Source: Pelargonium cotyledonis (taxonomy: Eukaryota; Streptophyta; Magnoliopsida; Geraniales; Geraniaceae). Taken from it: a stretch of DNA of 20,990 nt. A program made the position numbers and the translations under genes. The notes beneath the pieces are model-generated. The model did no database searches and was not told the origin of the DNA. It worked only from the letters and a program-made list of their open reading frames with translations. The DNA lies in contig JAYMTA010001242.1 in assembly GCA_036897625.1 (NCBI GenBank), positions 1 through 20,990 on the forward strand, given 5' to 3'. Shown here one piece after another: positions 1-12,854 of this stretch (positions are counted from its first letter, which is position 1; each line of letters opens with the position of its first letter).

Positions 1-241
1 TGCCGAAAAAAAAAATGGAAGTGTGTTACCGGAAAGTTGATGAAAAATTAAAAGAGGAAGATAATAGGATTAATTAGGGCATTCTTTTAATGAGTTAAAA
101 CTACGTAGTTTTGATATTTCATTTAACTACTAACTCAAAACTACGTAGTTTTGAGGGTCTGACTCACCTAAGCTTAGATGAGTCGACTCACCTCCATTTT
201 ACCCATATATGGAAAAGGGAAGTCTAAACCAATTTATTTTT
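1..241. other. AT-rich intergenic DNA with two palindromes
   Basis: No gene is visible here. Two copies of the palindrome AAAACTACGTAGTTTT lie at 97-112 and 137-152. The second extends to the perfect 20-bp palindrome TCAAAACTACGTAGTTTTGA at 135-154. The rest is AT-rich sequence with no recognisable protein similarity. Confidence 0.6.
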
Positions 242-391
242 GGTTTATGCTAAGCCATTAATAAGATGGTGACACCTCATTAAAAAACTTGGATCCGGGC
301 GGGTTGTTCCGCTCCCACTAATTCACTTGGGTGGGTATGGGTGGAACTAATTGAGGTGGCATCACCTCATTGACTTGGCTTAACCTAAACC
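242..391. repeat. Small inverted-repeat element (MITE-like), copy A
   Basis: The ends GGTTTATGCTAAGCC (242-256) and GGCTTAACCTAAACC (377-391) are inverted repeats matching at 13 of 15 positions. The complementarity continues inward: the arm with ACACCTCATT pairs with the arm carrying AATTGAGGTGGCATC. The core around 290-345 is GC-richer and runs collinearly with a diverged second copy at 6179-6295. It is short, non-coding and dispersed with hairpin ends, which fits a miniature inverted-repeat transposable element. No target-site duplication is certain, so the superfamily is left open. Confidence 0.6.
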
Positions 392-400
392 AAAAAAATC

Positions 401-464
401 TTGACTCATATTACATTTCCTCATATATATATAAAGAGAGAGAAAAAAAATGAGTATGAGTCAA
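401..464. repeat. Imperfect hairpin
   Basis: TTGACTCATA at 401-410 is exactly inverted as TATGAGTCAA at 455-464, around a TA- and GA-rich loop. It lies directly between MITE-like copy A and the partial copy C, so it may be debris of nested copies of the same family. Confidence 0.5.
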
Positions 465-510
465 ATTATTTTTAGTTTATACTAAGTCAAGTCAATAGAA
501 ATGACATCTT
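461..510. repeat. Partial copy C of the same small element
   Basis: The stretch with TTTAGTTTATACTAAGTC followed by AATAGAAATGACATC repeats, in the same order and orientation, the left arm of copy A (GGTTTATGCTAAGCC, then AATAAGATGGTGACACC). The GC-rich core and right arm are not seen after it, so this is one arm only. Confidence 0.4.
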
Positions 511-1183
511 TTCAAAATTTCACACGTACTCAGTTTAATGAATTTTAGAGTGTCAAATGAACCATCATATGCAAAATTGCAATGAGTTGTATTATGTTAT
601 TTGTAACTTAGCTCAATCCAATTTTAATTTGTCCGGTATATAAATAAAGAAGATGAAATTAAGCCCTAGTTATTAACGAGAATGAAGAAATGAGAATCAT
701 TCGCTTCATCTCATACCTAACTCATTCCCAACACAATTGTCTTGCTTTATCCCAATTTAAATTTTCATTCCATTTCAAGAGTTTATTCATTCACACCAAT
801 CAAATTGGGGCAAATACAAGAATTGATAGATTTGTGAGAAGGTATCTAAATTCATTTGTAAAAGACAATGATTAGTTCAAAAAATTTAACTAATTCATGA
901 TGGTTTTCTCAAGTAAAGCTGTAAAGGGGGACTGGACAAGTAATGAACACGGATTAAAGAATTTATTGGGTATGTATATATATATCCCTTGAAGGACACA
1001 AGTTTGTATACAGTACTTGATTCTGAATAACAAACTAAACCTCTTACACAACCAATTACATTTGCTTTACACATGAAATAAATGAAAGAATGACAAGAAC
1101 GTAACATTCATCTCTAGAACATATCACACAATTGAATTTTAACTGAAAGAAGAAACCATGAACTGCGAAGAATTAAGCCAGCA
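511..1183. other. Intergenic DNA and 3' flank of the peroxidase gene
   Basis: Open frames here are short and AT-rich with no family resemblance. The part nearest 1183 must contain the 3' UTR of the minus-strand peroxidase. A TA-rich run lies near 970-985. Nothing else is recognised. Confidence 0.5.
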
Positions 1184-2332
<1,149 letters not shown>

Positions 2333-2424
2333 ATTGGGAATATTAAGAAATTATAAAGATGGAGAGTTAATATCAATGAGCAAGTTAAGAATGAGATGAA
2401 GATAATGAAGATAGTGTTGATGAA

Positions 2425-2431
2425 TATATAG
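2425..2431 (-). promoter_or_regulatory. Probable TATA box of the intact peroxidase
   Basis: Read on the minus strand this is CTATATATTC, about 93-99 nt upstream of the ATG at 2332. That would give a 5' leader of about 65 nt. No in-frame ATG upstream of 2332 competes. The assignment rests on spacing and consensus only. Confidence 0.5.
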
Positions 2432-2432
2432 G

Positions 2433-3184
2433 AGAAAATGGGGGCCGGCTTTGGGTCATCGGTCACTGTTTACTGCCATTGCGCGTAGCCAGCCAAAGCC
2501 AAAGTACGGACTAGAGATCGAGGTAACACAAATTGAGACCAATTCTTGCTTGGTTGGCTTGGAGTGAAGTACGTAGTACTCTTGCTCTTGCTCTTGCTGA
2601 TATATATATTTATTATAATACAGTATTGTTGTTAACTGAAGAACATGTTTTTTTATTAGAGTGAGAATAGAACAGTTCAAATGAGAGCTATTGTTTACCA
2701 TTTCAGTGTTTGGAGGTATTTGTGAGTGTAGAAACTAAAGTCAAACTGTCGAATTGGAACTGCTAGCTGTCATAGATGATAGGCGACAAAACGAGACGGT
2801 GATGGAGTTGAGAAGCTTGTTTCATTCAAATGTTTTTTATATTGGCTTATTTCTCTTTGGTCAAAAGGGTTGTGTAATGTTTGTTTATTAATAATGTCAA
2901 TTCTGGGAACCTGCATGCAATTGGGTGCATATATTATTAATTGATACCAAATGCCAAATGCATTTGAGGTTGCTAGCTAGCTAGCTAGCTACCATATCTT
3001 GCGAGAATTGGTCTTCATTCCTTCATTGAATGGTGAGTATTTTGATAATAAGTAGCCGTCCTCTTGTTTTCGTTCTAACTCTAATTACAAATACAAAACA
3101 ACTATGAGTACTGATGATACATGCATTACAAAATAAAATTTATTTTGGTTAATTAATGTGAGACCGACACATGTACTTGGAAGT
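2433..3184. other. Head-to-head spacer between the peroxidase paralogues
   Basis: No gene is visible. Simple repeats include CTCTTG units near 2578-2598 and (CTAG)n near 2972-2991. The promoter of the minus-strand peroxidase lies in the left part. Sequence similarity between the two paralogues does not obviously extend upstream of their start codons. Confidence 0.5.
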
Positions 3185-3475
3185 AGTTCGATACGCTCAC
3201 CACATAGAAGGGACCCATTCGAGGAAAACCAGTCCAAACGAGAACCAAATTGCACCTCAAATTAACACAAGAAGACTTAAATTCCGAGTAATACCAAAGT
3301 CGAGTTCATAAATAAATCACCGAGAGGGATCGATATGCTTACAACAAAAAGAACCAATTCGTGGACCACACAAGAAGACTCAAATTCCGAGTTCATAAAT
3401 AAATCACCAAGAGGGATCGATATGCTCGCCACATAAAAAAGACCGATTCGATAAAAATAAGTCCAAATAAACCTT
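3185..3475. repeat. Degenerate tandem repeat, about 87-bp unit
   Basis: The segment CGAGTTCATAAATAAATCAC begins at 3301 and again at 3388, a period of 87 bp. Each time it is followed by GAGGGATCGATATGCT and a segment like ACATAAAAAAGACCGATTCG. A third, more diverged partial unit (TTCGATACGCTCACCACAT, then GACCCATTCGAGG) starts near 3188. It lies 400-700 bp upstream of the broken peroxidase. The element of origin is not recognised. Confidence 0.65.
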
Positions 3476-3877
3476 TTCTCTAGTTGTCACGTCAACCTAT
3501 CATTAAAATGACAACTTTGTCAATAAGATTTGACTTCTACCATTATATATAGCTCATTCAATTTATATTTTCTCAATGTGGGACAAGTATTCACTTCAAC
3601 AAAGTCAATTCAACTCTGCTCTTAAAATAGACTCAAGGTGAGATGTCTTATTTTGATTTTGATTTTGATTTTGCGAGTATAAATTCCATCAAGTACGAGT
3701 ATGAAGGTTCAAAGCAACCAAGCTCACGACATTAATTTAAGTGGAAGCCCAATACAAAATAAGTGTGAAATCTCAAGTCTCTAACAACTCTTAGAGCAAT
3801 GAGATTATTCTACTATAACTCATGATGTGATATTTTGTTGATCCCGGATTAACCTGATGCGTCAAGTATCACTAAAA
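3476..3877. other. Upstream flank of the peroxidase pseudogene
   Basis: AT-rich, with a (GATTTT)n run near 3653-3673 and a possible TATA-like run TTATATATAGC near 3543-3553, more than 300 bp from the start codon. An in-frame ATG at 3857 precedes the preferred start at 3878. The flank does not resemble the promoter of the intact sister gene. Confidence 0.4.
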
Positions 3878-5006
<1,129 letters not shown>

Positions 5007-6178
5007 TTCTTGGTTCTTACCATTCTCTGGAACATGAAAGCTTCTTGGTGTAGCTTTCTTCTATCTTATTGTCGAATTCATTGTTTCCATTAAATGTTAT
5101 TTAAAGCTAATAATTTATTTACCAATCTTCTTATGCACTCAGAGTGTATTCGATCCTTAACTGTATTTTATGTTCATTTATGAATAATTGTTTCTGTAGA
5201 ATAATTTTTTTTTTTCTGTCTTTTGTATTACAACATTCTTTATTTTTTATTATTAATGGGCCGAGTATTTTCTTTTGGGCCAGTTCTTGGATATTTCTGC
5301 GGTGCATGGAGCATAAATCATATGGATACTTTTCGATTTCAGATTTATAGCCCAATTGCTTTGGGCTTTATTAGAGTCAAACTATTGTATTTTTTTTATT
5401 CTATAAAAATCCTTTTGTTGGTTGTAACTGATTTGTTAGATATTGTGTCAAGTTTTCTATCTCTGCATGATTTTTGTGGGGGCAAACAAGTTGCCATTCC
5501 AAGTGGGCTACAAATTACACCCATTATTTTCTTCTCCTCGAATCTATCAATCCTAGGATAATCCAGTGATTCATTTATTTCTGGCAATAAAAGCAAAAGA
5601 AAAAATCTTGAAGAATTTATAATTTATAATTCGTACTTGTCCACCTCTTTTGTAAACTTATCCTAAGAAGCGGCCGTGATTTTAAGACAGAGTTAATAGA
5701 TGGATTAAGTAGTGAATATTTAAATAAGACCACAAAATGTTTCATTCAGCCTTAAGATAAATGCACCTTTTTAAAGTAAATTTGTTAAAATATTCTTGTA
5801 ACAAAATAGTTATTATCCATTAATACATGATTGTGATGATATAAGGATAAATAAACCGCATTAAATAAATTTTTTATTTTTCTCAAAATTGAAATAATAA
5901 CACCCATTTTGAGATGAATGACGTAACTAAATAGAGTATATTCGAATTAACCTTATATAACAATTCAATAGTACAGTCTGTTTTAAAATGAGTTTTACTT
6001 TAAGCCAATATAAAGTATTTGATTGAGATTAAATAACTAATTAAATATTTATAAATTACTGAAATTTATTCATTACAAGTACTTTTTTGTAATCGAAGAA
6101 AATAAGTATATCTAAATTCATTAAAATAACTATAAATAATGTATATTAGTTAACTGATATAAAGTTATATCAGTTGAA
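5007..6178. other. AT-rich intergenic DNA downstream of the peroxidase pseudogene
   Basis: The first 100-200 bp probably hold the old 3' UTR. The rest has only short AT-rich open frames on both strands, which overlap each other and show no domain or codon bias. A hairpin AACTGATATA...TATATCAGTT lies at about 6152-6175. Nothing else is recognised. Confidence 0.5.
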
Positions 6179-6295
6179 CTAATAAGGTGATAACATCTCA
6201 TTTAAAATCATGGAACCGAACAGGTCGCTCCGCTTACTCAAATTCACTTGAGTAGGTATAGATAATTTTAAATAAAATGTCATCACTTTGTTAAT
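6179..6295. repeat. Small inverted-repeat element (MITE-like), copy B
   Basis: It is collinear with copy A at 242-391. Shared landmarks in order are CTAATAAGGTGATAACATCTC, a GGAACCGAACAGG core, GTCGCTCCGCT, then AATTCACTTGAGTAGGTATA and AATGTCATCAC. Its ends are again mutually inverted (GGTGATAACATC against AATGTCATCAC). It is more diverged and AT-shifted than copy A, as expected for an older, methylation-decayed insertion. Confidence 0.55.
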
Positions 6296-6606
6296 TTTGT
6301 TAAATTGCAACTGATATATATTTTACTCATATGATAACATGGACGTTATCTCAATTTGATACAATAATTTATTAAAAAATTGCAACAGTTAGTAGAAAAG
6401 AGAAGATACACTAGCTAAGGAGAACGTGCAAGGCAATTATAGTAACCAAAGTTTGAAAATCAGATGCAGCCAACGAAAAATTCCAAGCTCAAAAAAAAAG
6501 AAAAGAAATATCAGTTTCAATCCATCTCTTCTTAGCTACGAAGTCTACGTCACCCCAGCAAGATTCCTGGGGCATGGCTTGGTTCCCATAACTCCAATTC
6601 TTTAAT

Positions 6607-6614
6607 TATAAATA
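6607..6614 (+). promoter_or_regulatory. TATA box of the NPF gene
   Basis: TATAAATA matches the plant TATA consensus exactly and sits 125 nt upstream of the ATG at 6732. The leader between them is pyrimidine-rich and contains no ATG, which supports 6732 as the first start codon. Confidence 0.65.
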
Positions 6615-6731
6615 CTAATTGCAATCTCTGCTTTTTCCAATCAATCCTCTTCCACGCTACGCCTTGTCCTTTACTCACCCACTGCCCCATCTACCGGTCT
6701 CATCTCCATTTTCTCTCCGGTTTTCACCCAC

Positions 6732-9700
6732 ATGGGTTCTCAGGAGGACGATCAGCGATCTCTCCTTGAAGATGGCCTCGTACAGGTTTCAATCTGCTCC
6801 TCTTGTGCAAATTTTGAGTTTCTTTGGATCATATTTGCTATGCTCAAACAAGATCAACTTTTATCATATCTAATGGATGTGTGAATGATTCTGAAAATTT
6901 CGTGGTTATTGCCAAATCCCAGATCATCCAGAAAGTCATAAATTGTTTATGTTAATTACTTAATTTGGCCTCATGGATTTTCCGCTGTTATTGTACTTAA
7001 CTCTTCGAGTATAATTTGTGCAAAGAAGAAAGGGAATTTATCTATAATAGGATTTTTGTTGTTGTTGTTGTTGTTATCTGTATGGACATACAGTACATGC
7101 TCACTGTTTTAGCCAAAAGGGGATTTAAGTTTTAATTAGAATTCTTAAGAACTTGAATGAACCAGACCCGTAACTACTGAACCCTTGATTTACTGATAAT
7201 AGTTGTTCAATTTTGACATAGATTAGAGTAGAATTGAGTATGGGATCTACTTTACTTAATACTCTAGTGTGTATTTGCAGGAAGAAAGGAATGGACTTTA
7301 CACTGGAGATGGCTCAGTTGATATTAATGGGAAGCCTGTTCTGAAAAATAGCACCGGGAATTGGAGAGCATGCCCTTTCATCCTAAGTGATTACTCATTT
7401 CTTGACTTTGCTTTTGTGGTTTGTGTATAACTCATGGGTTTTCTAATAGTCGCTCTACAAATGCAGGTACTGAATGTTGTGAACGATTGGCCTACTATGG
7501 AATTGCCACTAATCTTGTTACTTATCTTACCACCAAACTGCATGAAGGAAATGTCTCTGCTGCAAGAAATGTTACCACATGGCAAGGGACTTGCTATCTT
7601 ACTCCACTTATTGGAGCAGTCTTAGCAGATGCTTACTGGGGAAGATATTGGACTATAGCTGCTTTCTCTACAATCTACTTCATTGTAAATATCAACTCAA
7701 TCTATCTTTTCATGTCTTGTTTAAGTATGTATGCTAGATTACTTGACCTCTGATGCATCCTTGATTCTTCTATACCAGCTGAGTTGAACCTTGATTGTCA
7801 TGTTTTTCCAATTCGTTCTTTCTTGAATTTCTGGGCATGATGAGCCATGTTTATCATCCATGCATGAGTCTAAGTTGAATTGGGCATAGAATTTCAATAA
7901 CACTTCATTTTAATTTTTAGTCAGGAACTCATTTTTTCAAGGGAGATTTTGATTTCTGGTTCCTTTAGGGCATTAAGATAGTTGCATTAAGTTATATTGG
8001 TATTTTGTTGACAATACCGAAACCATCTTGCCCGTGGACTTATTATGACCCTAGTTACCAGTAATGATTCAGAAGATCTCTTAGGCCTACTTTTTAAATC
8101 TGATATGTTTCTTTCTCCTACCACTTTGTTTGGAGTAGGGAGAAAACCATACAAAGGAATATTCATTGCACTATCCCATATTTACTGTTCTGAAGATGGT
8201 TTCCTGTAGTCTAAAGTAGAATATAAGCATTTGGATGGGGTTTCATGTGCGGTCTGTTCTAGTTATTCAAGATAGCTGGGAGGCCTAGATGAGGATATAT
8301 TAATTTGCAGTGTGTTATAGCAAAGCATGTCCACAGAGCTTGGGAGGATAGTGATATCAACCTGCGCTGTGTGTTTACATCATGACTGCACCAATTGATT
8401 TTATAAATATGTCTCCTTTTCATTTCTGTAGATTTTGAATGACATAAATTTGTTATGTTGCACAGGGAATGTGTACGTTGACTCTATCAGCATCCATTCC
8501 TGCATTCATGCCTGCTGAGTGTGTGGGATCCACGTGTCCATCAGCTACTCGACCTCAATATATGGTCTTCTATATAGGGCTTTATCTGATTGCATTAGGG
8601 ACTGGGGGGATCAAACCATGTGTTTCTTCCTTTGGGGCAGATCAGTTTGATGATACTGATCCAAAGGAAAGGGTAAGGAAGGGATCTTTCTTCAACTGGT
8701 TCTACTTTTCTATCAACATTGGTGCTCTAATATCAAGTAGTCTTCTGGTATGGATTCAAGACAATGCTGGGTGGGGCCTAGGATTTGGCATTCCTGCACT
8801 TTTTATGGGTATAGCGATTGCAAGTTTCTTTTCAGGTACACCCCTCTACAGATTTCAGAGACCAGGGGGAAGCCCACTTACAAGAATGTGCCAGGTTTTG
8901 GTTGCATCATTCCGGAAGTGGAATTTGTCGGTCCCTCATGACAGCAGTCTCCTGTATGAAACCCAAGATAAAATCTCTGCCATAGAAGGTAGTCGGAAAC
9001 TGCAGCACAGTAATGAACTAAGGTAATTTCTTCTCTATTCTCGCGATCTCGAATACATACGCTATAGTGCATTTATTATTTCTATTTTGTTTTTTTTTTA
9101 TTTATCAGCAATAGGCACTTTTATATTTCTATTTTGTTATCAGTTTCCTTTTGATAATTATAGAGCTTTGAGCTTGTTTGGACTTTTAGCTATTTTGGTG
9201 TTTGTCTGAATTAAACTGAATGTACTAATTAGTGATGCACATCACTAATAGAATGTTGAAAGAAAACGAAAGTGAGTTCGTCCCACACCCATATATGTAT
9301 TAGTAATGCATTGTGATATGCATAATTCAAATATTATATCTAGATTCTTTTTCCTTACCATAATAATGTACTTGCTCGAAACTGCTTTTGTTAAATACAA
9401 TAGTTGGAACTTCAGTTCACCTAAAATTCACTAAACTTGGTTTCTTTCCAGGTGCCTTGATAAAGCTTCCATAGTTTCAGATGCTGAGCTAAAAACAGGT
9501 GACTTTTCGAACCCATGGAGACTTTGCACAATTACACAGGTGGAAGAACTGAAGATCTTGATTCGCATGTTTCCTATCTGGGCTACTGGGATTGTCTTTT
9601 CTGCTGTTTACGCCCAAATGTCTACATTGTTTGTTGAACAAGGGTCAAAGATGGATACAACTATTGGGTCATTCGTCATTCCTCCAGCCTCTCTCTCATC

Positions 9701-10274
9701 TTTTGATGTCATCAGTGTCATTTTCTGGGTTCCCGTCTATGACAGGGTCATTGTCCCAGTTGCGCGGAAGTTCACGGGCAAGGAGAGGGGCTTCTCAGAG
9801 TTGCAGCGAATGGGAATCGGCCTCTTTATTTCTGTCTTATGCATGTCTGCTGCTGCTTTGGTAGAGATCAGGCGATTGCAAATTGCAAGGGAACTTGGAT
9901 TAACTGACAAAGATGTTGCAGTACCCCTCAGCATTTTCTGGCAAATACCCCAATATTTCTTGTTGGGTGCTGCTGAAGTTTGCACATTCATTGGACAGCT
10001 TGAATTTTTCTATGACCAATCACCAGATGCCATGCGTAGTTTGTGCAGTGCATTATCCCTTCTAACCACTTCACTGGGAAATTACTTGAGCTCTTTCATT
10101 TTGACTGTTGTAACTTACATGACAACAAAGAATGGGGGCGCTGGGTGGATACCAGATAACTTGAACGAAGGCCACCTCGATTATTTTTTCTGGCTTTTGG
10201 CAGGACTCAGCTTCATGAACTTGCTCATCTACACGGTTTGTTCTAGCAAGTACAAGTCGAAGAAGGCTTCGTAA
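6732..10274 (+). CDS. NPF8.3: NPF/PTR peptide transporter, NPF8.3 (PTR2)-like
   Basis: Five exons, 6732-6785, 7281-7386, 7467-7684, 8466-9022 and 9452-10274, encode 585 residues, normal for plant NPF proteins of about 12 membrane segments. The family moves substrates with protons; NPF8 members carry di- and tripeptides across the plasma or vacuolar membrane. The proton-coupling motif ExxER is seen as E56-C-C-E59-R60, at the exon 2/3 junction. [17 protein letters not shown] (about 171-187) and [12 protein letters not shown] (about 201-212) are PTR2 signatures. The large central loop lies near the exon 4/5 junction. The last exon holds the second half, with [31 protein letters not shown] and [12 protein letters not shown]. 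Similarity to Arabidopsis PTR2 from memory runs end to end. The residue before TECCER is Ser where relatives have Gly. Introns 1, 3 and 4 are 495, 781 and 429 bp and hold nothing recognisable except a GTT microsatellite. Orthology to NPF8.3 rather than NPF8.1/8.2 is likely, not proven. Confidence 0.92.
7056..7076. repeat. (GTT)n microsatellite in NPF intron 1
   Basis: About six to seven TTG/GTT trinucleotides lie inside the first intron. This is a simple repeat with no coding consequence. Confidence 0.8.
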
Positions 10275-10792
10275 GCAAAGGTGCTGTAGCCATTTACCGG
10301 GAAATGATTTCATCACAAAAGGTTTGTTTGTACATAGAAATTGCAGGTGCGCAATCAAATGTAAGTTCCTTCAAGGGGGTCAAGTTTGTATCATAGTCCG
10401 TCAAAGTAACTTGCTTTTAATGTACCCTCTATGCATTTTATCAAACTTGAAGCCACACTGGTTCTTGTGTTGCAACTTTAGACATAATGTTTATCTGGCT
10501 GTTGGGCTTTTCCACTGTGCACATATTTACAGCATGAATAGCTATATAAGTTATAATGCACTCTCTTACTTTTACATTGCTTTTGGTTAACTATGATCTG
10601 AGGCCTCCGAGAGAGTTATAGTTGACTGTTTTGGTAAGTAAAGCTCACAAGTGTCGATAAGGAAATGTGCTACACTAACACTAGCACTACACAAGGTTGT
10701 ATTGGAAGGTTTAATTTATTGCTGAGCTGACCTTGCACAGATGATGAACTCGCGAGAATAGCATAGTATACTATTCAAAAGCAATTTTTTTT
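10275..10792. other. NPF 3' UTR and downstream spacer
   Basis: This starts right after the TAA of the transporter and contains its 3' UTR. No open frame here has family resemblance. It ends in a T-rich run (near 10784-10792) that is the insertion flank of the next element. Confidence 0.5.
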
Positions 10793-11666
10793 GGGTAATT
10801 ACATTCAACTCCTGGGTACTAGTCACCGATGACATTTAATCTCGTAGAACTTTCAATTGTGACACTTAACTCTGTTTGAATTTTCAATTGTGACAATTAA
10901 CGTCGTAGAACTTTCAATTATGACACTTAACTCTGTTAGAACTTTCAATTGTGACAGTTAACCCCATATAACTTTCAATTGTGACACTTAATCCTGTAAA
11001 ACTTTCAATTGTGACACTTAACCCCTATGAACTTGACAATTGTTACACTTAACCATATGAACTTGGCAAAACAATGTTCCGTCAGTTAAATCTAACTGAA
11101 ATACACTCTCTCTAATCACATGAATGAGACATGACCAATTAATTTTTCAAAATACCCATTTTACCCTTCTTTATCCTTTTAAATTTCAATTCAAACACTT
11201 TCGGAAATATGATTTTTTTGCCGGAATCACAAAATATAACATCTTCTATGAAATCAGATTCTGATAAAAAAAAAATATTCTGACAACAATTATTATATTC
11301 CGAAAAAAATTCTCAGAATTTGGCAACATTTTGAAGATTCTGGTGCCGAAAATGTTTGAATTGAAAATTAAAAGGGTAAAGAAGGGTAAAATGGGTATTT
11401 TGAAAAATTAATTGGTCATGTGTCATTCATGTGATGAGAGAGTGTGTATTTTAGTTAGATTTAACTGACGGAATAGTGTCTTGCTAAGTTCTTAAGGGTT
11501 AAGTGTCACAATTGAAAGTTCTACGAGGTTAATTGTCATAATTGAAAGTTCTAACAGGGTTAAGTGTCACAACTGAAACTTCTACGGGATTAATTGTCAT
11601 AATTGAAAATTCTACGGGATTAAGTGTCATCGGTGACTAGTACATTGGGGTTTATTGTAATTACCC
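10793..11666. mobile_element. Long-inverted-repeat (foldback) element with tandemly repeated arms
   Basis: The left end GGGTAATTACATTC and the right end (reverse complement GGGTAATTACAATAAACC) are inverted. Complementarity continues through TACTAGTCACCGATGACA, a tandem-repeat block, GTCAGTTAAATCTAACTGA, ACACTCTCTC, and GACCAATTAATTTTTCAAAA to ACACTTTCGG. The left arm is about 420 bp, the right arm about 320 bp, and the loop about 130 bp. Each arm contains 31-32-bp units built on TTTCAATTGTGACACTTAAC: about seven on the left (10831-11066) and four to five on the right (11494-11628). There is no coding capacity. GGGTAATTACA-type ends occur in Mutator-like non-autonomous elements, but T-rich flanks on both sides hide any target duplication, so the superfamily is a guess. 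Confidence 0.8.
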
Positions 11667-12702
11667 CTTGTTTTTTTTGAAGAAAATGGAGAACATGTTT
11701 ATTTACTATAAATCGATAACTTTTACCAATAATATTTAATACTCTTTTTTTTTTTTGCAATAATATTTAATACTCTCTTAGTTCTTTTTTCCGAAGGAAT
11801 TAATTTAATTGTTAATTTTCTCTATATTTTTTAGAAATAATTATCCACCTTATATTTTGATCACTTTGATAAATTGGTTGGGTTTCGGGGGTACAACGAA
11901 AGATCTAGAATGGAAGGTTGCTCCAAGGGCGCACCATACCAAGGACTTTTGCGCATACTTATAAATATGACTTTGTTCAAACTTTAAAGGTGTGGAAGGT
12001 TACTAATTGTATCTCTCCTATAAATGATTTGGAGGCCCAAACAACTTGATATCTAGGCTAGTCGATTAGGAGACCCATATATGAAATTATTGGAGGGGCT
12101 TGGATAGGTGACATCACCCTTGTTATCTAGATGTACCCCTAAGTAAGTGGTACTAAGTTTGAAAATGCGAAGTTGTGTCCCAAGGGGGTAGGGTTGGCCA
12201 GTTTTGGGGGTGGGCTGAGCCCGAACAGAATGCCAACTATCTCCTCTTCAATTTTAATATGACAAAATTGTAAATCTAATCTAATCCAAAATGCATAAAA
12301 ATACGATTGTACAGAATTACTTATCTACCTAAATCCTACCCGTTACCCTACTCACATATTCATTCAAAATTAGAGAAACTTTGTTTTGTCTTAAATTGAA
12401 ATTGAACAATTTTCACTATCACTGTTGCATTTCACTTTTACTCAATTGCTTGTATCTTGTGCTCTTGTTGTAGGTGTTTGATTTAGAATAGAATTGTGAT
12501 TCACAACTTGTAAAACTTCACAAATTGTTGTGGTTGCTATGTTTGGCCTTATATTGTGATTCTAAAATTGTAAAAGTTTCAAGTTTGGATCGAGAATATC
12601 TAGTCCTCATCAGATTTGAGTTATATTGTCATTTCTACTTGCAACTTAATACAAGATCACATTTAAAAAACAAAAACAAGAATAACAAGATCAAAGGTAC
12701 AA
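11667..12702. other. Gene-free AT-rich DNA between repeat elements
   Basis: No protein-coding potential is seen on either strand. A slightly GC-richer part (about 11870-12240) looks like degraded repeat sequence but has no terminal repeats or family I can name. Confidence 0.45.
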
Positions 12703-12826
12703 AATAATTTTGTTTTACAAACACTCAATAGGGCAAAAAGTTGATTTCACTTAGTCCCTCGAAGTCTCAGTTCGAGTCTCGGAGTTGGTATGCTCGCTGA
12801 TAAATAAAAAAGAATAATTTTGTTTT
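12703..12826 (+). mobile_element. Short tRNA-derived SINE-like insertion with 14-bp target duplication
   Basis: AATAATTTTGTTTT occurs at 12703-12716 and again at 12813-12826, flanking 96 bp. Inside, TAGGGCAAAAAG (about 12728) resembles a pol III A box. AGTTCGAGTCTC (12769-12780) is a good B box about 41 nt downstream, the spacing found in tRNA genes. The insert ends in an A-rich tail (AAATAAAAAAG) next to the second duplication. Target duplication, A/B boxes and A-rich tail together are the hallmarks of a SINE moved by LINE machinery. It is short for a SINE, and the A box is imperfect. Confidence 0.6.
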
Positions 12827-12854
12827 CACTAAATTTTTATTAATTTTTTTATTT

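Noticed and set aside
690-875. Plus-strand open frame of 61 codons near the left edge
   Set aside because: It is AT-rich with low-complexity composition, no start context, no domain and no partner exon. Chance frames of this length are common here.
3857-3877. Upstream in-frame ATG at 3857 as the start of the peroxidase pseudogene
   Set aside because: Starting at 3878 places the hydrophobic signal peptide closer to the N-terminus, as is usual in the family. The earlier ATG only adds seven residues and does not change the frame problem.
5131-5596. Overlapping open frames on both strands downstream of the peroxidase pseudogene
   Set aside because: They are Phe/Ile/Leu-rich translations of T-rich DNA in competing frames, with no family resemblance.
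10831-11628. CRISPR-like array of about 31-bp repeats
   Set aside because: The units are directly adjacent with no unique spacers, they diverge, and they appear again inverted in the opposite arm. This is a eukaryotic foldback element.
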